A stretch of DNA of 64,000 nt from Calycina herbarum. Taxonomy: Eukaryota > Ascomycota > Leotiomycetes > Helotiales > Pezizellaceae. Each line of letters opens with the position of its first letter. Positions within the stretch are counted from its first letter, which is position 1. Location of the stretch: contig LLEY01000224.1 of the NCBI GenBank assembly GCA_001414485.1, positions 19,281-83,280 of the forward strand, written 5' to 3'. Positions 34,859 through 44,955 of the stretch are shown piece by piece. Below the pieces are notes generated by a model. That model did not search any database. It saw nothing but the letters and a program-made list of their open reading frames with translations, and was not told where the DNA came from. Position numbers and translations under genes: made by a program.

Positions 34859-36114
34859 ACATCAAAACCTACACCTTATTTTTACAAATATACTATAAAT
34901 CTAAATCTAATTATTTTAACTTTAAATTAAAAACTTATATTAATGAATAGTAGCTAATCCACGTACATCAATAACGTCTTCTAATTTCTATGTTAATCTC
35001 TTAGTATATACTTGATAATTACGTGGATCTACCAGATCCCAAAGCCTTTAAATCTTCTTAATTAACTCCCCCTTAGAAGTCGGTATAAAGAGCAACTTCT
35101 TTAACACTTCTTTCATCTACTGCTAGACCTTCTTAATTACGTTTAACTCAGGTGAAGAAGGAGGCTAATTAAAGCCACGGATGTTATGTTGGAGCTTAGC
35201 TAAGCGAGCATGTCCCTTATGTACCTTTAAACTGTCCTCTGTAAAGATATAGTCGGTACTGAGCTTATTAAATAAGGGAAAGATAACTGGCTCGAGAACT
35301 TGATCCCTATAGGCGCGGGAATTCACCCCTCTACAGCCTTGTTCCTTCTCTAAGAAGATAAGAGGGGACTTATAATCCTAGCCGATCGTGCCCTAAATTA
35401 TAACCGACACCCTCCCTAAGCGATATGTCGACCTAATATAATCTTGACACCTCTTTTCGTCTATCCGACGTGTTACCTAGACTCTCTTACTCTTTCTAAG
35501 CTTAAATATACACTCGTCCGACTATATAACCTTCCTCTAGTCCCCCCCCCTTGGATTCGAGGCAGTATAGTTAGAGGTCCCTACCAACGGTGTTCTAGTG
35601 TAAAACTAAGACACTTTTTAGCTTGTTTCTGGGATATAAAAGGTCGAGGGCATGCTATACAGCGACGGTAGCCTACGTAGCGTAGTTCTTGTCGAATAGT
35701 ACATGCTAATGCGTTAATACCGAGGAGGTTTTGGACTTACTTGAAAGTTATATAACGAGTAGTATAATTTGTTGATATAAATCGAATAATCCGGCGTAGA
35801 TCCCTCTTTCCTAGTCGCCTCCTTTGATACTGCTTCCCTTTCCATGTACGTCGACTTGTTCCGTCCTTGTAAATCCGCCTCGCAGTAGTTCTAGGAACCC
35901 CTAATTCTTTATGTATCCACCCCCACGATTTTCCGTCGCTTCGCGCTTGTCGTACTCTAGCCCTTTTCGGTGTGTGCTAATTATTACCAGGTTCGTGTAT
36001 AGGAGAGGGGGAGAGGATTCGGTCTACCATTCTTAATTTAGAGAGTTTTGGATGAAAGGTTGAATTATGGTAGATTTTTGAAAAGAGAGTGTCGGAAATT
36101 AAGGTGGGGGGCAA

Positions 36115-36152
36115 TCTCGCTTAGGTGTGCCACGAGCTGTGGCCCCAACTCT
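36115..36152 (-). repeat. Right terminal inverted repeat of the Tc1/mariner element
   Basis: 38 bp, the inverse of the left repeat, followed by TA at 36153-36154. Confidence 0.95.
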
Positions 36153-36800
36153 TACAATCTACTTCCCAGAGTAATTTATAGGTAACCTACCAATAGCAAG
36201 TCTAACGTGACAGCTAGCGGTAGGTAACCTATGAACAACACTACTCTATTTCTCGTCAACCTACAAATAGAATAGCATAAAAGAGAAAAGTTTTGAAGAT
36301 GTCCGTCTAGAAAGCTAGCATGCAACAAATCACCCCTTGGCTTCTTCAGTTCTTAAATTAACTACTTCTTTAAAGAAGGCAAGTAGTTGAGATACAACCA
36401 AATATCAATGCTAACAGAGTGTAAACTAGTCTTGCTTGGCAAGAAGACAGTTAGCTCGCTTAGTATCGTAAATCGGAGGAGAAGGGAATGTCACGTGAGC
36501 ATCGGGACTGCGCCACACCCCGAACGATGGCTACTTGATGTTAGGTGCCTGGTAATTTTTCTTCGGACAAATCACCACACATAATCATGACATAATTCAG
36601 TTCATTCATAAGCCCTCTCATCGTTCTCGGCTACCATTCCAATGCCTACAAGTCCTCCAATGCCTCCAATGCCAAAGAAAAGGAGAAGAGAAAGAATCCG
36701 AAACCCGCAGACTTCATCGCAATGCTACGCGCATCCCCCAATAACCCCTAAGCCGCACCTCATCAATAACAATAAAAACACCTCTAGAAGGAACCCCCCT
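36153..36800. other. Intergenic region right of the transposon
   Basis: No supported gene; short Pro-rich frames only. Confidence 0.45.
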
Positions 36801-38352
36801 TTACACGATAGTCCTAGAGCATAATTAGCTTCCATTCTCTAACTATCAGAAGGTATATCGGGACTCACCATCTCGGCTCATCCTGCTCAACCTTGGGCGT
36901 AGAAACCGCATTCCTATCCGCAAAAGGATCGTCATCATCCTCCTCCTTCTCAGGCTCCGGTGCCTGGATTCTCGGTGGTGGCGGTGCCTTCATAGGCCGT
37001 GGGGGTGGTGGAGGTTTACTAGCTCTTGGGGGACTGATGGTTAGACCAGCGATACCGTTTTGGGCAAAGGTTTCGTCATTGGAGGTTGCGTGGCTGCTGG
37101 TTAACACTGTTTTTGTTAGTTTCATGGACAGGGAAATGGGACGTGAAGGGGAGGGATAAAAACGAAGGGGAAGGGGAGGACAGGAGACAAACTCTTGTAT
37201 GCGTGGGATTGGGCGGCGAGTTCATCATCTGAGTCGCTGTCTGCGTCCATGGAGCGGTCGAGTTGCTCGAAGGTCATGAGGGCCGTGACGAGCTCGTCGT
37301 TGGCGTGGAGGAGAGCGCCCATCCATTGCTCGGATTTGGGATGCTCTGCTATGTGATGGACCTGGGGAAATGTGAGTAAGTTATTTGAAAATGAAACCTC
37401 GTCTCGGTGTTTTTGCTCGGATGAAAGAAAAGCTACTTACATAGCGTAGTATTTTGCGACGAAGAAGCTTGCAGTTCTCAAACTCGCGAACCGCAGCTTG
37501 ATTCGATGATATTTGCTCAACCTCACGATTGATAGATCTCAGAGAATTTAATAGGTTCGTTGAAGACATGGAAGAGTCGGCAATACAGCTCTTCATAGTC
37601 TCCTTTTCGGCTTCGAGGTTAAATGGTTTGCCGCGCTTTCTTCCCTTCTTGTCCTTTTTCGACTTGGAGTCGGACTTGGAAGCTGCGGAGGAACCGAAAA
37701 ATGAAGTACGTGGGGGAGGCGACGGGTTCTTGCTAGACTGGCCTTGGGACATCGATGCATTTCGAGAGTGTGCAGTAGCAGCCTTCTCCTCCTCTTCGTC
37801 TTCTTCACCAAATGGATTTTCAGTCTCTCGAACAACCTTTGATTGGTCTCTAGTCACGACTCTGTTTCTTGTATTGTCGGTATGGGTTTGCTAAATATCG
37901 TCAGTGAAAGGGTTAGAAGAGAGTCTCTAGTTACGTACCGATTTGAGTTTAGCAATTTCCTCAAGACCCCGAATATTCTTCAAAGTAGACCATTGGGAGA
38001 AAAGTATCCTACACTTGGCCTTGACTAGCGGATCTGACAGCTCGCCAGTACCACAAATTCGTAATCGATCAAGGAGCATGGGGTCAGCAAATTTGCGTTG
38101 AAAATCTCCCCCAGCATTCTGGATCAGACCATCAAGAAGGGTGAGAGCACGAAGTTGGCGATGAACATTTCCATACTTGAGCTTCTTTCTGATGGCTCGC
38201 GCGGCTTCTGTGGGACCAGTGGATTGGATTTTGATTGCTTCGACTAGATCTGGGATACCACTGAAGTCGTCCTCCTCGTAAGACTCGCTAGTGAGGTTCT
38301 CGACTGCAACGGTGATGGAGGAGTATGGCTTTTTCTGGAAGGGGGTTAGCAT
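36801..38352 (-). CDS. LSB5: LSB5-like VHS/GAT endocytic adaptor
   Basis: Exons 38352-37939, 37890-37441, 37361-37193, 37106-36869 and a possible 13-nt last exon 36813-36801 give about 427 aa. An N-terminal VHS/ENTH superhelix reads KKPYSSITVAVENLTSE, FSGIPDLVEAIKIQ, GPTEAARAIRKKLKYGNVHR and QLRALTLLDGLIQNAG. A linker with ENPFGEE follows, then a charged low-complexity part and a GAT-like three-helix region (NLLNSLRSINREVEQIS... HANDELVTALMTFEQLD). Poly-Pro stretches, able to bind SH3 domains, and an acidic DPFAD motif complete it. Yeast Lsb5 links Las17/actin patch assembly to ubiquitin and cargo sorting. If the last intron is not used, the protein ends EPRW at 36865. The chosen ATG is at 38352; an in-frame ATG at 38418 is possible. 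Confidence 0.85.
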
Positions 38353-39491
38353 CTTGTCGAGAGTAACTGCTTGTGCTGATGGTTGTGCAAATAAAACTGG
38401 GATAAGGAGGAAAGCCATTCTCGTATGTTGAAAGTGAATATCATGACTTCGGGACAAAGGCGTGCAGAACTAAAATAGCAAAGCCGATGGATGACTCTAT
38501 TTAATCACTCGCCGAAGCGAGCCAACAAGGTGTCAAGGCAGAGCCTTGGTGAAGTTGAAGTTAAAGTTGGAACTCGCTTGTCGAATTATTAAGGTTCGCC
38601 TCGAGCTTTTTGGAGAAGCTACTTGAAGAGCAGAGCTTGAGCGCGGGGTTTTGGACACAACGTGAATGTACTGACCGAACGAAAAGCCGACATGATGAAG
38701 GTTGCACAATCAGATAACCACCAGAAGAACAACCACGAGGCGAGTTGGATGGAAATACACTACCAAAGCAGAAGAGCACAATAGCCTGCTTGTGTTTGAA
38801 GTTTTAGAAGTTCGCTTTTGAGACGAGAAGATATCCGAAGTAATGCAATCCTCTTCGAGAGACTGGGCTCTTTGAAGTTGCCTGATAAGAGACACGGGGG
38901 AGTGGGATGAAGGTCTCGGTTGCCTGTACTGTCGAAGGCAGAAAGCTTGTCGGGTTGGCGTTGAGGGCTTCTTCTATGTATACACGAGCGAGAGCAGAAG
39001 CATATTTTACAGAAGAGGACGGGACGAGGTGAGTGTTGGATGAAGTTACGGTGCATAAACATAAAGGTTAAGGGTCCAACTATGCCCCGCCAAACAGCGC
39101 CAAGGCTAAATGCCGAACCCCTCCCGGCCTGGTGATGACGCTCTGCCTCCCTTCAGCCTCGCGGGTTCTCGTCCTCATCTCATCCTCACCCATCATCGTC
39201 AACACCAACACCTTCTCCGACTGTCTAGTATACAACTTCAATTACCTCAGTTATCTATCGGGAGGTGGTGATTGTCAAGAGAAGGGAAAGGCCAGCAACA
39301 TGTCGTTTTCCACGCCATGTGGCTTAGGTCTGCAGGGAGACGGCAATGCGATGATAGCGGAAGTGTCAGTTCAGCCCATTTGCGACAATTTCTTTTGCTA
39401 GTCGGTTGGAAACTGACAATTATATCAATTATTTCACAGCGAGCAGTTTTATCCAACCTCATCCTTTACTCCCCTCAACGCTCGTCCTCCC
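38353..39491. other. Divergent promoter region of LSB5 and the 789-aa gene
   Basis: 1.1 kb without a supported gene. Short frames on both strands are uninformative. Confidence 0.4.
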
Positions 39492-41861
39492 ATGCGATTC
39501 GTCAACCCGAACGATGTCCTCCATTATCCCGATAATGATGCATCTATATACGACCTCCCTCAAGAGGATGACGATGCTCCCTGGAACGAAGTCCCTGACA
39601 AGCCGGTTAAGAAAAGCAAGAAACGGCCATCTGCGCAAGCAAAACAAGGTCGGGCAGTCTCCCTGGGAGCCGTTTGGAATTACACGGACGAGGAGAATAT
39701 AGTATTCGAGGTTGAGGAGAGCCAAGAGGTCGTGGCCACCAGCAAGCCGGCGAAGAGGGCAAAATCTGCGCCTGCAAAAAAGACGAAGACGAAAAAGGCA
39801 CCCTATAAAGTCCAAAACCTAGAGTCCGGGGAGAGCGATGTCGTCGACGCACTTGACGAGGAAGAATCGAACAGTCAATTGACGACACCCCCAGACAGTA
39901 CCAAAGGCAAAACGAAGAAGGGCCGTTCCGCGATTTCGAAGAACAAGAAGGGAAGATTGCCATCATTCAAAAACCTGACAATTACAAAGGCCATCGAACC
40001 ACAAGACAAGGAATCAGTCGAGACTCCCTCTGCCGTTATAAGCTACCAGGGTTGGACGTCTACGCAGGATGCCGTAAAATACAATGGTTTAACGCAGACA
40101 ACTCTTGACAAACTTGCTGCGTTTCGATACCATCCAACTCCCTCTAAACCAATATTCTACGAAAGCCAGACTCGGGAACAAGTCGAAGATATTGAGCTGG
40201 CTCCAGTCTCAATGGCCTTCAATGGAAGCGATGTATTGGGTAATGGCGGGGTTTCCGCGCAAGCCGCAGATGACCCCTTTGTTACAGAGCCAGCCCCAGA
40301 ACACCCACAGCATGAAAATATTCTAGCAGAACATGACCAAGAGATGGAGGCCAGCTATCACGCGGAAGCAGTTGAAGAGGCCCCACCTATATCTAACATT
40401 GAGCACGCAGTCGTGGGTCTCGACGAAGATGTTTTACCACCTTCAACAGCTTGCGAACCTCAAACAACTGATTCGGACGAAGCATATCAACATCCCAAAC
40501 CAACTTCTAGCGAAGCTCCGGTTCCAAATCATGCAAAGAATGCTGTCCATGTTGACAATGAGAACATTGAATCGCAGAGAGACCTGTCAATTATATCCTC
40601 CGTTGTTCCTGAAGTTCGGAATTTCATAGAAGAGCAAGTTGTTCAAAACTCTGGAGAGAACGCAATTGAAGTCAATGCATGTTCGGATGGAAAGACCGCC
40701 CCAGAAATCTCAGCCGACACCGAAATGGATGAATTTGATGATGGGCTAGATGACGACGATCTCATGGCAATTGCTTACGATGAATTGGCGCTTAATGAGC
40801 CTATGGCAGCAGTACAGCCAGCAGCCATCAAGCTTAGTCCATCGATGGGAATAGCACATGCAAATCTTAACGTACTAAATGTCCCACATCTACCTTTAGT
40901 TAATATGGATTCTGATGACGATGAATATCCAATGGATGCCGGCGAGGATGATCGGATGCTCGGACTCTGCGGATACCCTGATCTCGTCGTTGAAAAACAT
41001 CATGCCCCTTCAAGTCTACAGAACGAGATTGAATTTCAAGAAGAATATGACAGCTCTCTTCAATTTTCACCTCCACCTCCTCCGGGAGCGAAACATCAAC
41101 CATCTGCTAACCATCATAGTGATCCATTATCCCCAAGTCGTGTCCCAGGAAATAACAGCCAGGACGACTTTGAAGATTGGGCCTTCATGAACACAGAGCT
41201 CGACGATGTCATGCGCAAAGCGGAAGTTCAAAAAGCACCCACCACGGTTATTTTATCACAATCACATATTACTGGCCACTTCAAGGCTCCCAAAGCTCCA
41301 GCTCCCAAAGTAAATCCCAAGACCGCTGCGCTTATTCTGGACGACAGTCACGAATACTACCCCCTCGAGCGATTTGCACGACCCGAGTTCCCTGGAATCG
41401 TTCGCGATCGCTGCCCAATTGTTGGAGTATCAGCTCAATCGTTTCTACGCGTATGCTTTCGAATTGGCGAACTTTTCAAAGAGGGAGCAAGATGTAATGC
41501 GGCTGGACAAGATGCGGTGATCGAATTGTTTGCTCGAGTTAATTTCTCTTCGCGCGAAGCTGGGACTACGAAACAGCACTTTCGATTCATGGATCTTTGG
41601 AGTGAACATCCGCCTTTTCCTACCGGTATTTTATCGAATTTCAAGACATCGAGTCTGGCAGATAGTGAGAGCCTGTTCTTTGTGGATGATATGGGTAAGG
41701 GGGAGATGGTGAGGTGTTTGGGACGACTTAAGAAGGAGAAGAAGAGTGATACCGGTTGGATCTTTGACATTATTAACGTGAGAGGTACTGATTGGGAGGA
41801 GATTCGATGGACGAAGATAATTGTTGATGCGGGTGCTGAGAGAGGTTTATCGAAGTTGTGA
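39492..41861 (+). CDS. Long acidic hypothetical protein with conserved C-terminal domain (789 aa)
   Basis: Single exon. The N-terminal 600 residues are mostly disordered, with basic NLS-like clusters (KPVKKSKKRPS, KPAKRAKSAPAKKTKTKKA), a conserved-looking ISYQGWTSTQDAVKYNGLTQ segment near residue 180, and strong acidic runs such as DEFDDGLDDDDLM. The last 170 residues are ordered: YYPLERFARPEFPGIVRDR, FLRVCFRIGELFKEG, IELFARVNFSSRE, KQHFRFMDLWSEHPPFP and GWIFDIINVRGTDWE. I have seen this C-terminal domain only in uncharacterised fungal nuclear proteins; a nucleic-acid-related role is inference from composition. The gene is intact and intronless. Confidence 0.75.
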   Translation: MRFVNPNDVLHYPDNDASIYDLPQEDDDAPWNEVPDKPVKKSKKRPSAQAKQGRAVSLGAVWNYTDEENIVFEVEESQEVVATSKPAKRAKSAPAKKTKTKKAPYKVQNLESGESDVVDALDEEESNSQLTTPPDSTKGKTKKGRSAISKNKKGRLPSFKNLTITKAIEPQDKESVETPSAVISYQGWTSTQDAVKYNGLTQTTLDKLAAFRYHPTPSKPIFYESQTREQVEDIELAPVSMAFNGSDVLGNGGVSAQAADDPFVTEPAPEHPQHENILAEHDQEMEASYHAEAVEEAPPISNIEHAVVGLDEDVLPPSTACEPQTTDSDEAYQHPKPTSSEAPVPNHAKNAVHVDNENIESQRDLSIISSVVPEVRNFIEEQVVQNSGENAIEVNACSDGKTAPEISADTEMDEFDDGLDDDDLMAIAYDELALNEPMAAVQPAAIKLSPSMGIAHANLNVLNVPHLPLVNMDSDDDEYPMDAGEDDRMLGLCGYPDLVVEKHHAPSSLQNEIEFQEEYDSSLQFSPPPPPGAKHQPSANHHSDPLSPSRVPGNNSQDDFEDWAFMNTELDDVMRKAEVQKAPTTVILSQSHITGHFKAPKAPAPKVNPKTAALILDDSHEYYPLERFARPEFPGIVRDRCPIVGVSAQSFLRVCFRIGELFKEGARCNAAGQDAVIELFARVNFSSREAGTTKQHFRFMDLWSEHPPFPTGILSNFKTSSLADSESLFFVDDMGKGEMVRCLGRLKKEKKSDTGWIFDIINVRGTDWEEIRWTKIIVDAGAERGLSKL

Positions 41862-42458
41862 TGGGACTTGTGTGATCTCTGAGGAAGGTGGAAATGTTTC
41901 TTTGCTTGTTGTTGATTGCTATACTTATATTGCTATACCCTAAACCTACTGTGGGAAACTAATGTTTAGATCTAGCCATCGAAGCCATTACTTGTAGGCG
42001 CTCATATTTACCTTGCACGAACTTGGATTGGCTACATAGTGTGAAAAAATGCTTTCATTATGCCTCAAACCTCTTAAATGGAGGAAGAGAAAGGATGTAT
42101 TTATATACAAATTTACAATTCTAAAATGTTCTAGATCACGTGTTACTGATTCTAAGCGATTCCAGCAACACATAGCCTTTCTTGAAGCACTCAATACATC
42201 AATCTCAAACAGCCTTTATGAACTACAAGTCTTCTTATTTCCATATCAAGTCCCATCCGTTCAAATTTTCGTATCCTTTCTTTTTCATGAGGCCATCCGC
42301 AAGTCACGTTTCTACATATCATTTCCTACCTCGGTTTGTATCTCTTAGGTGTTAATTCCCCTCCAAGAGTACTGTGTCAGAATGGTTTCATTTGTACCGC
42401 GAAGAGAAAAGCGACTACAAATATAAGAGACATTATTCTCTTATACAGCTGATTCTCT
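41862..42458. other. Intergenic region
   Basis: Presumed 3' UTR of the preceding gene, then AT-rich sequence; nothing further seen. Confidence 0.4.
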
Positions 42459-43120
42459 TCAACTTTGCTTCCCTCCGCTATACCTGCTCCCACGTTGTGA
42501 CGTGTCTACACGTCTGCTTCCGAGGTCGGTTACACCGCTTCTTTCATTCCGAGCACTAACCAATCCAGTAGCCAGCCGACCTCGTTTCTGAGGCTGCTTC
42601 CTACCTCTGGTCCCAGTCCCAACTCCTGTGATGAAGGCATCCACCATTTCCTTAGCTCCAGCCAGTTCAGATTCAGGCATCCACGTCTTATTCCATTCTA
42701 CCTAAAAGTGCCTCTTACCGTCAACCATTTCCTGATCAGTGATTTTGTGGATTCCCTATTCCCGAGTAGGGTCTGTGATTGAAGCAGCCGGTTGAGGTTC
42801 TTCGAAGTCGGTGGGACTATCCTGTCGCTGCCTTTGGCTTTGAGAAAATGGTGATGATTCTTGAGAAAATGTGAGACAGTACATAATTTTCGACTCGACT
42901 ATCTTTAGTGTAAAGTATCCATAGATGGGAATCTCTTCGCTCTCCTGCATACTACCGCACGAGGTTGCTTCTGTAGCTTGGCATGAGACATCAAGGGAAT
43001 GAGTAGGATGGACTGCTACATTACTATTCTCTACATCCGTCGTCTGCCTGACCCGCTTCCGTGATCGGCAGCCTCTCCGAGAGCCAGTGGCGTCGCTCTC
43101 ATCGTCTTCGTCATCAGAAT
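42459..43120 (-). pseudogene. Chromodomain-type protein remnant with in-frame stops
   Basis: One minus-strand frame can be followed from about 43120 to 42459 with stops only after TDPTRE and GKRHF. The N-terminal part is acidic with an RSRKRVRQ basic cluster; IPIYGYFTLKIVESKIMYCLTFSQ follows. After the second stop comes VEWNKTWMPESELAGAK and EMVDAF, matching the end of a chromodomain (W-x-TWxPE-xL-x-A-x-EL). The stops are TAG codons that C-to-T change could make from CAG. An AT-rich decayed stretch lies just upstream (43,120-43,290). It probably came from a repeat-associated or chromatin gene and is not functional as written. Confidence 0.6.
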
Positions 43121-43551
43121 CTAAATAAACCTTTCTCGACTAATATAAACTATTCGACTAATATAAAAAGTCACCGATATAAGCGTTATAACCGACGTAT
43201 ATAATAACCCTCTTAAATTAAGAGAGCAGCCTTACTACTACGGGCGGGCTATATTTTACAACTAATATATAATTACAACCGAGTTATAGCAGTAGTAGTA
43301 CGGTGTTAAATACAGGGGTTTTTCTATAAGGTTTCAATTGTTCTCCCGCTCTGACTTTCGCAGACGAAACTTTTTCTAATAGTTGGGAGGATAGGGTGTA
43401 GGGTTCCTGAGCTTCAGTGCTGAGAAATCTAGGAGATTTGGAGATGCAAGGTGAGCACGCTTGCATGGTCCTAGGTAGGGACAGCTAGGTATATAACTTA
43501 GAAGTAAATAAATGGCAAAATATCCTGAGTTGACTTTAAAATCAATTTCTT
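43121..43551. other. AT-rich spacer
   Basis: TA-rich sequence, RIP-like in its first 170 bp; no supported gene. Confidence 0.45.
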
Positions 43552-44550
43552 CTAACCTCCAAGGTCCATGAATGGCTTTGTAACCTCCTCACACCAGTTC
43601 CAAAATTCAATTGCCCTTCCCGTCCCTCCATCCTTTTCTTCTTTCAAGGCAGCCGTGATATCTGGTCTCATGGTGGTATGCCATCTTCCCCAAGGAATCA
43701 CATACCTACCCCCATCCTCAATTGTGATATCCTTATTGAAAGCAGTCCAAAGGTTCGTACGTGCCCCATCTATCGGCTTTCCTAGAATGATATAATAAGG
43801 CCAATAATGATAACAAGGCGTTGTCCGCCAGGTATTGGTCTTAAGGCTTCCAGGGTTCAAAGCCAGACTGACTACGCCCGAGGAGGCGCCAAAGCGACGA
43901 TTCCACTCGTAGGCCAAGAACCAATTGCCGGTTTTAGAGGCAGAGTAATGCTCATGGCGTTGTTTGGAAGGGTTCATTACTTCCTTCATTACAACACCAC
44001 CCTTGGGAGCCATGGCATCGACAAGGACGGACGATGTCCAGGTAATACGCACACTGTTTGGAGGGGCGATTTTCGCTGTTGCGGTCAAGATAGGCGTCAA
44101 AAGGTGTGTAATGAGCCACCCTCCAGCACAATTGATGCCAAAGTGAGGTTCCAGTCCTTGGACAGTCTTGTAGTCCAAAGGCATACTAGCGCGGCCGGCA
44201 TTGTTGAACAGGATATCGAGCCGACTTTCAGCTGCGAGAAATTTGCGGATGGCGGGGGAGATGGTGGTGAGATCAGCGAGATCAAGTGGGATGAAGTGGA
44301 GAGCGCCCGGCGTGCTTCCTACAGCTGTGCTTCGAATCTTCTCGATGGCAGCAAGCGCGCGGCCTCCGTGATGCGACAAGCAGTATACCGTTCCTCCGGC
44401 TTGATAGAGTATCCTGGATAGCTCGAATCCAACACCACTGCTGGCGCCAGTGACGATAAAGACCTTTCCGACTTGAGATGGAACATCGTTCTCGGTGGAG
44501 GATGCTTTTGGGGGGAAGAACTGTGTGAAGATAGTGTGGAAGGAAGCCAT
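43552..44550 (-). CDS. Short-chain dehydrogenase/reductase (classical SDR)
   Basis: Intronless, 332 aa. A Rossmann cofactor site TGASSGVG lies at residues 34-41, NNAG at 116-119, and the catalytic Tyr202/Lys206 pair in YSASK, with Ser173/174 as the likely catalytic serine. The C-terminal part (NPGSLKTNTWR, GRYVIPWGRW) is typical of fungal retinol-dehydrogenase-like SDRs. It probably reduces or oxidises a carbonyl/alcohol using NADP(H). It lies about 400 bp downstream of the PKS remnant on the same strand and may have belonged to the same secondary-metabolite cluster. No damage is visible. Substrate unknown. Confidence 0.9.
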   Translation of the reverse strand: MASFHTIFTQFFPPKASSTENDVPSQVGKVFIVTGASSGVGFELSRILYQAGGTVYCLSHHGGRALAAIEKIRSTAVGSTPGALHFIPLDLADLTTISPAIRKFLAAESRLDILFNNAGRASMPLDYKTVQGLEPHFGINCAGGWLITHLLTPILTATAKIAPPNSVRITWTSSVLVDAMAPKGGVVMKEVMNPSKQRHEHYSASKTGNWFLAYEWNRRFGASSGVVSLALNPGSLKTNTWRTTPCYHYWPYYIILGKPIDGARTNLWTAFNKDITIEDGGRYVIPWGRWHTTMRPDITAALKEEKDGGTGRAIEFWNWCEEVTKPFMDLGG

Positions 44551-44955
44551 GGTGTTCGTATGGGCACGCTATGCCACCAGCAAGAATTGGACTTGAGCCT
44601 GGAGACGACGACGCGTATATGGAGAGCAGAGGATGATTATTAGTAAAGCTGCATGACATGAAGCATTACAGTACCAGAGCGTTATTATGTGAGACACAAC
44701 CAACAAAGCAATTAACCCCTTTCAAGGTACTACGATCCGCCACAGGCACCAAGAACGCGAAAACCAACTACTTGAGTAAGAAATTATTAAAAACATTATA
44801 TGAAATCTTCAGTGATGGGTATAAGTTTTGAAGGACCATTGATTATTCTAAAGTAAAGAAGAGAGCAGCTAAAAAGGTAATAGGAGACTTTTCGGTTGAA
44901 GATGGATATCACGTGCTAAAACGTGGCTTTAATATCCCCAAGCTCTAGGCAAGCT
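44551..44955. other. Spacer between SDR and PKS remnant
   Basis: About 400 bp; presumed SDR promoter. No gene seen. Confidence 0.4.

Larger units (their letters stand above)
34821..36152 (-). mobile_element. Tc1/mariner-type DNA transposon, RIP-decayed (1,332 bp)
   Basis: Perfect 38-bp terminal inverted repeats at 34821-34858 and 36115-36152, starting AGAGTTGGGGCCACAGC, are flanked by TA on each side. That is the TA target-site duplication of the Tc1/mariner group. Inside, the minus strand encodes a transposase remnant. A helix-turn-helix part with RARVRQARSDGKSWGWIHKE and GVPRTTARRIYKDG lies near 35,830-36,000, a catalytic W(S/-)DE-IF-like site is near 35,530, and a PPSSPELN-VIKKV stretch near 35,150 corresponds to the third catalytic region (normally PDLN-IE). 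Many TAA/TAG stops and the D-to-E/E-to-K changes fit G-to-A/C-to-T decay. The element is dead, but its perfect TIRs suggest comparatively recent insertion or selection on the ends. Confidence 0.9.

Noticed and set aside
34392..34865. 157-codon minus-strand frame ending in the transposon TIR
   Set aside because: It begins inside the terminal inverted repeat and has no domain.
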